Source of the DNA: Cytobacillus solani
Lineage (GTDB): Bacteria > Bacillota > Bacilli > Bacillales > Cytobacillaceae
Assembly (NCBI RefSeq): GCF_001420595.1
Contig: NZ_LJIX01000006.1
Span: forward strand, 193,361-257,360
Direction of reading: 5' to 3'
DNA: 64,000 bases
Part shown: positions 44,299 to 51,045 of the stretch, piece after piece
Layout of the letters: the number at the start of each line of letters is the position of its first letter
Numbering within the stretch: the stretch's first letter is position 1
Notes under the pieces: model-generated
What the model saw: the letters and a program-made list of their open reading frames with translations, nothing else
Told to the model about the DNA's origin: nothing
The model's database searches: none
Translations under genes and position numbers: made by a program

Positions 44299-44619
44299 TT
44301 ACTCAGCCTTTGTTACAATACCCGAATAAGTAGCTTTCCACCATTCACCATATGTACCCCAAGTTTCTAAACTACCTTGAAGTGTTAATGAACCATAAAA
44401 TCCATTACTATCACTATAAGTAATTGATTTAGGTACTTGTGAACTACTATATTCAGATTTTAAGTAGTATTTAGTCTGAGTTACACCCTTTTGAATATTC
44501 TGAGTAGAAACATCTTCACTAGCAATAGTAATAGTTTCTACTGGTGCAGCACTAACCGGTCCAAGCATACTAAAACTAACTCCAACAGCAGCAGCAATTG
44601 ATAATATTTTTTTCTTCAT
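44299..44619 (-). CDS. Small secreted protein, 106 aa
   Basis: ATG 44619 (GAGATGAGGG upstream) encodes a signal peptide with an AxA cleavage site (MKKKILSIAAAVGVSFSM ... VSAA, about 25) and a short mature part rich in Tyr, Ser and Trp (WGTYGEWWKATYSGIV). It resembles small exported Bacillus proteins of unknown role. Divergent from the lipoprotein gene at 44815. Confidence 0.7.
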   Translation of the reverse strand: MKKKILSIAAAVGVSFSMLGPVSAAPVETITIASEDVSTQNIQKGVTQTKYYLKSEYSSSQVPKSITYSDSNGFYGSLTLQGSLETWGTYGEWWKATYSGIVTKAE

Positions 44620-44755
44620 TCCCTCATCTCCCATTATTTTCTATTTTTGTAATATATATACTACGATTTTAATATTATCATATAATTTATAATATTCAAC
44701 ACTATTTTACATATTTTCCTTATTTTTTACAGTAAAGTATATTTATCTCATTTTT

Positions 44756-44773
44756 TATAGTATACTGTAAATT
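44756..44773 (+). promoter_or_regulatory. Shared motif TATAGTATACTGTA (copy 3)
   Basis: This copy is a 6/7 palindrome. It lies 59 nt before ATG 44815 and in the divergent gap toward 44619. A related ACAGTAAAGTAT segment lies at about 44730-44741. See 39367-39383 for the other copies. Confidence 0.5.
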
Positions 44774-44814
44774 ATAAATATTACTATAAATCTTTTAATC
44801 GAGGGGGATTAATC

Positions 44815-45354
44815 ATGAAGAGATCACTATTTATTGGAGCAATCACACTAGGATTACTAATAGGATGCTCCAATGAAGGAAGTAAAGATATTGAAGAAAA
44901 TGAACAAGATACAATAGCCTCCAGCGAAAAATCCACTGAGGAATTAAAGACTTGGAATGTCACAACACAAAACTCTATACAAATTAAGAATGAAAACGTG
45001 GATTTGTTAGGTGAAATAGGTGATTACGTTCTTAGGTCAGATGTATTTCGGATAGAAACAGAAGGACTATATACATGGTATTTATGGACTCAGGATCAAA
45101 ATAAAGAAGATTTGATTGGAAAGAAAGTTAGTATAAAAGGTATTAGTGAAAAAAATAAAGGTGAAGAAATGCACTTATCAGATGGGGAAATCCAAGAATT
45201 ATCAGAAGATGAGATACTTAGTTTGCCTGATTCTGATAGAATGGTAAAATTCGAAGCAAAAATTACTCCCCTAAGAGAAGGTAGATGGAAATTAAAAACC
45301 TATCTTGAAAATAATTTACTTGGCACTACCGTAATTAGTGTTCAAGCAAAATGA
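44815..45354 (+). CDS. Predicted lipoprotein, 179 aa
   Basis: The N-terminus has a lipobox (LGLLIGC, lipidated Cys18) followed by an acidic Ser/Glu region and a beta-rich domain. GAGGGGG precedes the ATG. No family recognised. With the divergent secreted protein it forms a small exported-protein cassette inside the yolD-uvrX locus. Confidence 0.8.
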   Translation: MKRSLFIGAITLGLLIGCSNEGSKDIEENEQDTIASSEKSTEELKTWNVTTQNSIQIKNENVDLLGEIGDYVLRSDVFRIETEGLYTWYLWTQDQNKEDLIGKKVSIKGISEKNKGEEMHLSDGEIQELSEDEILSLPDSDRMVKFEAKITPLREGRWKLKTYLENNLLGTTVISVQAK

Positions 45355-45374
45355 GACAATTGTTGTAAAACATA

Positions 45375-45430
45375 AAAAATCACTCTATAGAGTAGGTAGA
45401 AAAAACCTCTCTATAGAGTGATTTTTTTGT
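45375..45430 (+). terminator. Strong terminator after the lipoprotein gene
   Basis: A long stem (AATCACTCTATAGAG with CTCTATAGAGTGATT) and a T-tract. The rest of 45431-45546 has no gene. Confidence 0.85.
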
Positions 45431-45546
45431 ACTATAAAGTAAAAGTACAGAAATAACTAGAGAAAAGTACAACTTTTACTATTAAGGCACTATGAGTAAA
45501 GATTTATAGAAAACTAGGAGGAAAATTTAGGATTTGCTAGTCTAAA

Positions 45547-45858
45547 CTAGGAGTTAACTACATGATTTTGGATTACCATGTACTGTCGGAATTGGCCCCA
45601 ACATTGACTTTTCATGCTATTAATATAATGAACAGTGCCGGTAATTATATTAGTAAATCCATTTTCAAAAACTACGATGTTCAAGGTTTCGTTAAATTCC
45701 ATGGCTTCACAAATAATCAATTCAAACTCTTCTATGGCTTGTTCGTCTAATAAAGGTTGTTCAACCCGATGTTCATCCACTAGTGCATCTTTCAAACTCT
45801 GTACATGCTCTGGCAGCATCATTGCAGTCCACTTAATAGTTCCGCGGTCTTTTATCAT
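45547..45858 (-). CDS. yolD: YolD-like protein
   Basis: The 103-residue protein begins MIKDRGTIKWTAMMLPEHV, diagnostic of YolD-like proteins, which accompany UvrX-type polymerases and are SOS-induced. The partner uvrX survives only as a fragment at 43326. GGAGATGG precedes its ATG, with LexA boxes just upstream. Confidence 0.85.
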   Translation of the reverse strand: MIKDRGTIKWTAMMLPEHVQSLKDALVDEHRVEQPLLDEQAIEEFELIICEAMEFNETLNIVVFENGFTNIITGTVHYINSMKSQCWGQFRQYMVIQNHVVNS

Positions 45859-45889
45859 TTATTCCATCTCCTTTTCATATATTATATGC

Positions 45890-45931
45890 GAACATTAGTT
45901 CTTTATTCAGCTTGAAATCGAATAAATGTTC
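45890..45931. promoter_or_regulatory. Two LexA (DinR) boxes between divergent YolD genes
   Basis: GAACATTAGTTC (45890-45901) is a perfect GAAC-N4-GTTC box; GAATAAATGTTC (45920-45931) is a one-mismatch copy. They should make both divergent yolD-like transcripts SOS-inducible. Confidence 0.85.
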
Positions 45932-45962
45932 GTATAAAATGAAGGTAAAGGAGGTCAGATTG

Positions 45963-46034
45963 ATGAGAAGTTTATTATTAAAGGCGGCAGCAAATGGCGC
46001 ATTATTAGAAATGATATACCAGGAAAATAACTAA
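45963..46034 (+). pseudogene. Truncated WYL-like small gene (23 aa)
   Basis: AAAGGAGGTC precedes ATG 45963. The frame (MRSLLLKAAANGALLEMIYQ) matches the start of small WYL-type proteins that often precede yolD-like genes, then meets TAA 46032. The same frame past the stop continues plausibly (HLISRASKK), so a nonsense change is likely. Confidence 0.5.
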
Positions 46035-46082
46035 CATCTTATCAGTCGGGCCAGTAAGAAACCTAAGGAAAGGTGCATAACA

Positions 46083-46322
46083 GTGGCTAAAATTAAGAGA
46101 AAACGACCAACAAGGGATGAATTCGAGTTAGAGGAGATTGGAAATACACTTGTAGAGGCAAATGATGAAAAATCAGAAGTAATTTTAGATGTTTGGGAAA
46201 AAGGGCCTGTTCAAGGAAATATTATAAAAATGGATAGTCGTACAAGATTAATTCATATCGAAAAGGATTCAAATGTTACTAAAGTTCCTTTTATGGACAT
46301 AATGAAAGTTTCGGTATTATAA
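46083..46322 (+). CDS. Second YolD-like protein, 79 aa
   Basis: GTG start at 46083 (AGGAAAGGTG upstream). It has the YolD-like pattern KRPTRDEFELEEIGNTL and RLIHIEKDS ... KVPFMDIMKVS. Downstream of the LexA boxes, and without an intact Y-family polymerase partner nearby. Confidence 0.85.
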   Translation: MAKIKRKRPTRDEFELEEIGNTLVEANDEKSEVILDVWEKGPVQGNIIKMDSRTRLIHIEKDSNVTKVPFMDIMKVSVL

Positions 46323-46326
46323 GTTG

Positions 46327-46356
46327 GAGCTCCTCTCATTTGAGAAGAGCTTTATT
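46327..46356 (+). terminator. Terminator after the second YolD-like gene
   Basis: AGCTCCTCTCA pairs with TGAGAAGAGCT (46341-46351), followed by TTATTTATT. Confidence 0.7.
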
Positions 46357-46391
46357 TATTCCACCAAATGTCCCTATAGGTTTCTTTCTGT

Positions 46392-46628
46392 ATGGTTAGT
46401 GCTCTTGTGATCCGTAACAGACGTATCTTCATCTCTAACAAATTCCACCACTCTAATGAGATCGATTACAAACAATCTCTGGCAAAAGACATTCTAAAAT
46501 TCAAAAGATATACAAAGTTATCCACATATAATCCACAATTTGTACTTATTTGGGTGACAAACACGCCTTATCGGAAGAAAAAGCTTCAGAAGATATGTGA
46601 AGGTGTGAAAAACCCAATCTACCTATAG
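46392..46628 (+). pseudogene. Possible fragment of a replication-relaxation-type protein
   Basis: A 78-residue frame without a good ribosome binding site ends VLIWVTNTPYRKKKLQKICE, which resembles the C-terminus of replication-relaxation proteins of plasmids and conjugative elements. Probably a decayed remnant. From 46629 to 46860 I see only a stray ribosome binding site (GGAGGTG at 46629) and a 20-codon frame. Confidence 0.35.
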
Positions 46629-46860
46629 GAGGTGTAAAGATTATTAAGTTGTAAAATTAACAATAGAGTCGTTTAAAAAGTTAATAAATATGAATCATTC
46701 TATTCCACAAACGGGGAGTTTAGTTGAACAAAGAGAAAAAAGAATGCAATAGTTTTCATTTTACTTAAAAGCTTTAAGTTTTTATAACTAAGTATTTATA
46801 TTACATAAATAATGACATGAATGTAGGTTATTTTTCATACTATATTTTTGGGGTGGAAAA

Positions 46861-47301
46861 ATGACAAGAGCAAAATACCGAAGTTCAGACGTTGACTTAA
46901 TGGCAAGGATGATGAGAGCAGAAGCAGAAGGTGAAGGACAACAAGGAATGTTATATGTTGGAAATGTAATTGTGAATCGACTTGTAGCTAATTGTATAGA
47001 CTTTATAGGTTTAAGAACAATTCCACAGGTCATTTATCAAGTACAAGGAGGAAATTATGCTTTTGAAGCTGTTCAAAAAGGGAATGTATTTTATCAAAGA
47101 GCGAGAGGTATTGAAAGAAGATTGGCAGAACAGAATTTGAAGCACTGGAGACAGCATCCGGCTAGATATGCCCTTTGGTATTTCAATCCCTATGCGCCAT
47201 GTCCTCCAACATGGTATGATCAACCTCATACTGGTCAATTTAAAAACCATTGTTTTTATGAACCAAAACCTGGAACATGTGATAGTGTTTATAGAGGTTA
47301 A
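46861..47301 (+). CDS. cwlJ: CwlJ-type spore cortex-lytic hydrolase
   Basis: The 146-residue protein aligns in pattern along its whole length with CwlJ: SSDVDLMARMMRAEAEGEGQ, where Glu21 is in the catalytic position of the SleB/CwlJ fold, then HPARYALWYFNP and FKNHCFYEP. CwlJ is made in the mother cell, sits in the spore coat and degrades cortex muropeptides during germination. No signal peptide, as for CwlJ. GGGGTGG precedes the ATG. It is the last prophage gene before attR; chromosomal cwlJ normally neighbours gerQ, which is absent here. Confidence 0.88.
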   Translation: MTRAKYRSSDVDLMARMMRAEAEGEGQQGMLYVGNVIVNRLVANCIDFIGLRTIPQVIYQVQGGNYAFEAVQKGNVFYQRARGIERRLAEQNLKHWRQHPARYALWYFNPYAPCPPTWYDQPHTGQFKNHCFYEPKPGTCDSVYRG

Positions 47302-47327
47302 GCATACTCTTTGAGTAAGCTTTTTTA
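47301..47327 (+). terminator. Terminator of the cwlJ gene
   Basis: AGCATACTC/GAGTAAGCT imperfect stem and TTTTTT directly after the stop. Confidence 0.65.
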
Positions 47328-47722
47328 CATGTTTAAAATATTTATATAATATAAAACTTTTAGTAATAGTTTTTATCTAAAAAAGTTAGAATGTGAATTT
47401 TTCTACTTAAGCTAATGAGTTGCTTTCCTTTAATAACAATATTCAACAATCGGGCGCAATTGTTGAATAAAACATAGATTTTTAAATGACCATGATTCAA
47501 AATGCTGGGTTGGGTTATGTACTTATTCAAGTTTCTCCATTAATATTAAATGTATTAAAGCAAGTAGGGAATGCGGTGTAGTATCCAAAAGGTGCCCAAT
47601 AAGTGCCTGTTTTAATATTTTTCAGTATCGTCAGGTGAATTTTTAAATGATAAGGTTGTACCTAACAGCTATATATAATAGTAGAAACTAGGGTAGTATT
47701 TCTCTATATTCCCTCATAACAA
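47328..47722. other. Gene-free right end of the prophage (attP right arm)
   Basis: No credible frame. A CAACAAT/ATTGTTG hairpin lies near 47445-47466, and AAAAGGTGCC at 47587-47596 repeats a 10-mer beside attL, so the stretch may hold integrase arm sites. Confidence 0.45.
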
Positions 47723-47739
47723 ATGGGCGGCATGATGTA
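47723..47739 (+). repeat. attR of the prophage / second groEL-end copy
   Basis: Exact 17-bp copy of 702-718. The following bases are AATAAG, so this copy spells the groEL end with TAA rather than TAG. Confidence 0.88.
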
Positions 47740-47815
47740 ATAAGCCCCTCCAACCATTGATATGACTGGGTTTGTTAGTAAGGTGAGAGTGGTTTGCTAA
47801 CATTGAGGATATTAA

Positions 47816-47892
47816 TAGAGGCTTCTCATAAGTTCATTGAACTTTTGGGGGGCTTCTTTTTTCATTTCTTGGGTTACTTGGAGATACATATT
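47816..47892 (-). pseudogene. C-terminal relic of a second groEL-end integrase
   Basis: On the minus strand the frame reads MYLQVTQEMKKEAPQKFNEL then MRSL, close to the C-terminus of the intact integrase (VYLHITKDRKKEASQKFAQL, MRSL). It starts 77 bp after the second att copy, the same geometry as at attL. The upstream 1.1 kb of the gene is gone. The same DNA forms a hairpin with a T-rich run on the plus strand. Confidence 0.8.
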
Positions 47893-47902
47893 TTTCCTGA
47901 TA

Positions 47903-47930
47903 CTCCCACGGCTAAAGCCGATGGGGTTCT
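47903..47930. mobile_element. IS200/IS605-type end hairpin (remnant)
   Basis: CCCACGGC-TAAA-GCCG(A)TGGG followed by GTTCTAAG matches the subterminal hairpin style of IS605-family right ends. No tnpA/tnpB frame remains. It lies exactly where the integrase relic stops. Confidence 0.4.
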
Positions 47931-48029
47931 AAGATACTAATACACTGTTACTTACCCTGGTCTTGGTTATATGTTGAAAAGTATCTAGAGACATATAGGT
48001 GAAACCGAATCTGAAATAAACCTTTGACC

Positions 48030-48062
48030 CCCGTATTGCAAATGAGCAATACGGGTATTTTT
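48030..48062 (+). terminator. Terminator in the second island
   Basis: CCCGTATTGC/GCAATACGGG (48030-48039 with 48046-48055) and TATTTTTA. The 210 bp after it up to the RidA gene is promoter/leader space. Confidence 0.8.
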
Positions 48063-48275
48063 ATATAATTTAATCTTTTTGCAATGTATCTCCTTACAGT
48101 TTTATTCGCCTGTAATGCCCTATATTTTATAGTTAAGTCGCAAGGTTGAACTACTTAATATTCCTTGCATTTCTACAAAACAAATCATTTTTAATGGTTT
48201 AGCCGGTTATTTCGGTGCGAAACATGAGTTAATACATATATCTATAAAAAAATTATCTAAAAGGGGAATACTATT

Positions 48276-49547
48276 ATGAGCGGCTTTAACGCAGTATTAG
48301 CAAGAAATACGGAAAATGCTCCAAACGGTAACGGTCTATATTCACAAACTGTAGCTTTCTCTCATTACAATAATCTTTCAGCTCAATTACCTATCGAACC
48401 CAAAACTGGTAAATTGGTAGCTGGTGGTATAAAAGAGCAGGCTGAACAGTGCTTTAAAAATATCAAGGCAATTGTAGAAAGCATTGATCATGTTATGAGC
48501 GATATTGTTAGAATCACTGTATTCGTTAAGAATATCAAAGATATTGACGCTGTAGACGAAGTTTATAAAACATACTTCCCAACCTATGTTCCTTCACGAA
48601 CAACAGTTGCAGTTGCAGCTTTACCTATGGATGCTTTGGTGCAAATTGAAGCACTTGTTTCACACGGTGAAGGTACCATTCCAAACGCACCACAAGCAGG
48701 CGATCTCATAAAGCTTACAAATAACACGGAAAATGCACCAACAAGTTCTCTATCTACACAAACCGTGTCTTTCTCTCATTACAATAATCTTTCAGCTCAA
48801 TTACCTATCGATCCGAAAACTGGTAGATTGGTAGCTGGCGGTGTAAAAGAGCAGGCTGGACAGTGCTTAAAGAATATTAAGGCAATTTTAGAAAGTATCG
48901 ACGTTCCTTTTGATGATATTGTTAAAATTAATATCTTCCTTAAAGACCTATCGGATATTGATGCGGTAAATGAAGTTTATACAACATTTTTCCCAGACTC
49001 GGCTATTGCTAGGGCTGTAGCCTATGTCCCTGCACGGACAACAGTTGCAGCTTCCGCTTTACCTATGGATGCTTTGGTACAAATTGAAGCAGTGGTGTCA
49101 CACGGAGATGGTACACCTCCACAAGCTGTTGAAGACAGACATGGAATCGTTATATGGGCAAACAACACTGAAGATGCACCAAAGAGTTCACTATCTACAC
49201 AAACTGTAGCGTTTTCTCATTACAATCACCTTTCAGCTCAATTACCTTTGGACCCAAAAATTGGTGAAATAGTAGCTGGTGGTATAAAAGAGCAGGCTGA
49301 ACAGTGCTTAAAAAATATCAAGGCAATTATTGAAAGTATCAACCATGATATGGACGATGTGGTTAAAGTAAATATCTTCCTTAAAGATATCGCGGATGTT
49401 GATGCTGTAGACGAAGTTTACACAACATTCTTCCCAAGCGGTATTCCTGCACGAAGAACAGTTGGCGTATCAGCTTTACCTCAAGATGCTTTAATCCAAA
49501 TCGATGCAGTTGTAGCAAACGCTGAGGGAACACCTCCAAAAGCATAA
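48276..49547 (+). CDS. Triple-domain RidA/YjgF protein
   Basis: The 423 residues contain three consecutive RidA domains (about 10-140, 150-285, 297-423). Each has the SxxTVxFSHYNxLSAQLP opening and the substrate-binding Arg in PSRTTV (R108), PARTTV (R254) and PARRTV (R393/394), followed by the domain-closing QIEA/QIDA. RidA proteins are homotrimers with active sites at the subunit interfaces that hydrolyse reactive enamines/imines; this one could be a single-chain trimer. Repeats 1 and 2 share over 40 identical bases, so at least one duplication is recent. AAAAGGGGAAT precedes the ATG. No neighbours within 1 kb. Confidence 0.9.
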   Translation: MSGFNAVLARNTENAPNGNGLYSQTVAFSHYNNLSAQLPIEPKTGKLVAGGIKEQAEQCFKNIKAIVESIDHVMSDIVRITVFVKNIKDIDAVDEVYKTYFPTYVPSRTTVAVAALPMDALVQIEALVSHGEGTIPNAPQAGDLIKLTNNTENAPTSSLSTQTVSFSHYNNLSAQLPIDPKTGRLVAGGVKEQAGQCLKNIKAILESIDVPFDDIVKINIFLKDLSDIDAVNEVYTTFFPDSAIARAVAYVPARTTVAASALPMDALVQIEAVVSHGDGTPPQAVEDRHGIVIWANNTEDAPKSSLSTQTVAFSHYNHLSAQLPLDPKIGEIVAGGIKEQAEQCLKNIKAIIESINHDMDDVVKVNIFLKDIADVDAVDEVYTTFFPSGIPARRTVGVSALPQDALIQIDAVVANAEGTPPKA

Positions 49548-49635
49548 CAGGCATTTGTTTGTAAATACAGGGACTATCAAAGTTACTTGTTAATGCCGAT
49601 GGTGAATGCGAAATCGCATATCCTATTCATAAGTG

Positions 49636-49674
49636 GCTGTCTCAAATGAAAATTGAGACAGCTTCCGTTTTTTA
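49636..49674 (+). terminator. Terminator of the RidA gene
   Basis: GCTGTCTCAA/TTGAGACAGC with a T-rich tail (CGTTTTTT). 49675-49919 holds no further gene. Confidence 0.8.
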
Positions 49675-49919
49675 ACAGCGCAGCTTACTTCTCACATATT
49701 GAGTATATGGTTTAGATAGACGTTACTAAAAGCTATAGATTACAATTTTGATTACATAGCTGGCAGAATCGGAAGTGAAAATGCTAACATTTTGAACTAA
49801 CGCAATCCTATGAAAAACGGTAAATCCCCGTTAAAGATGTTACAGACAGAATTTAAAAAATCTTAATTTAACGTACTTTTCACACTCATCGTTAAAGATA
49901 TTACACACTCTCAGCTTAC

Positions 49920-49934
49920 GGGCGGCATGATGTA
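49920..49934 (+). repeat. Third groEL-end att copy
   Basis: GGGCGGCATGATGTA, 15/15 identical to the end of groEL; identical to the second copy over 17 bp including AAT. Marks the boundary between the two remnant islands. Confidence 0.8.
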
Positions 49935-49955
49935 ATCACACCTTACCAATTAAAT

Positions 49956-49998
49956 GAAGCTTCTCATTAGTCATTAGACTTTTGAGGAGCTTCATTTT
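49956..49998 (-). pseudogene. Decayed integrase C-terminal relic / terminator hairpin
   Basis: The minus strand reads NEAPQKSND before stops, recalling KKEAPQKFNE of the 47816 relic. On the plus strand GAAGCTTCTCA pairs with TGAGGAGCTTC and is followed by ATTTTTG. The hairpin, rather than the protein, is the better-preserved feature. Confidence 0.5.
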
Positions 49999-50141
49999 TG
50001 TTAATCAAACGTATGATTAACAAAAATGTATGCTATTTTGTAAAAATCAATCTGTGGAACGAGATTAATCGGAGAGTCCCAGTGAATTACACCTTAGTAT
50101 TTTTAGAGGCTATGTTAAACAATTGTTGATTAGCTACACTA

Positions 50142-50207
50142 CCTTTGGTGCACATACTCATTTAGTTATTCATTCGAATAAAATTAAATGAACATGTACA
50201 CCAAAGG
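50142..50207. repeat. 14-bp inverted repeat
   Basis: CCTTTGGTGCACAT (50142-50155) pairs with ATGTACACCAAAGG (50194-50207), one mismatch. Possible large hairpin or end of a lost mobile element; no T-tract. Confidence 0.5.
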
Positions 50208-50305
50208 CTATAAAACAACAGCAAACATTAACAGGGCCACATTCTTAAAGCCTTATTAGTTTTCCTTTCAATATGCAAAAAAACGGAAATCACCACAAAT
50301 TTTCC

Positions 50306-50366
50306 GAAGCAAGGGGACGGGGCTCTTGCTTGCTCGTAAAAAAGACAAGAACAGCCCCTATGCTTC
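50306..50366. repeat. REP-like GGGGACGGGGCTCTTG hairpin
   Basis: GGGGCTCTTG pairs with CAAG...AGCCCC, with an outer GAAGCA/TGCTTC stem. The GGGGACGG core is of the type found in dispersed palindromic repeats of Bacillales. Nothing else is seen from 49999 to 51045 except AT-rich non-coding DNA. Confidence 0.45.
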
Positions 50367-51045
50367 TTTATTCTGATATAACGATCAAAAAAAACTCAAA
50401 AAATATTATGCACTTAGGTGAGTGAACGATATTTCCTGGGCTTATTAACAAAATCTGTCTCCAAATAAGCGTGCAGTAGAAGCTTTCAGGCCATATTCCT
50501 GCAATTATATGAGTGAAAACTACACATTCTTAATTGAACTATTGGATTATAATAAATAATACACAATTATAAAAGTTATTTAATTAATAAATAAAAAAGA
50601 GACGCTTCTTTAAACTGCTCTGAGATATAGCCCTTAGGTTAGGTCTTGAATCATCCCTCCTTATATTAATTAATTAATTTTCCAATATCATATAATGAAA
50701 ATCTAAATTTGCTTGTACTAAAGTACAGGAGCCAAGCTAATTTAAAAACAATAAATAACCCAATCTCATTATCCAAAAATCCATACAATAATAATGTAAA
50801 CATTGGTACAGAGAGGGCTATTTGTACAACCGATTACAAGTGAAGCACAGGATATGAGGTATATTGTTTTACATTTATTTCAAAATTGAGCATAGGTTGT
50901 AGAATGAAAAAATCAATTTTTTGTTCTCAATGAAAATTTTATAGTGAAATTAATGTAAAGATATGGCTCCCGCACCATCAAGAAATTCCTTTTTCAAATA
51001 AAGTCCTCATCTTTTTCCAATGAAAGCAAATTTGGAGGTTTTACT

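Noticed and set aside
48276-49547. Three repeated blocks considered as gene duplication artefact
   Set aside because: The frame is continuous, domains have diverged at many codons, and each keeps functional residues, so a real fusion is more likely than misassembly.
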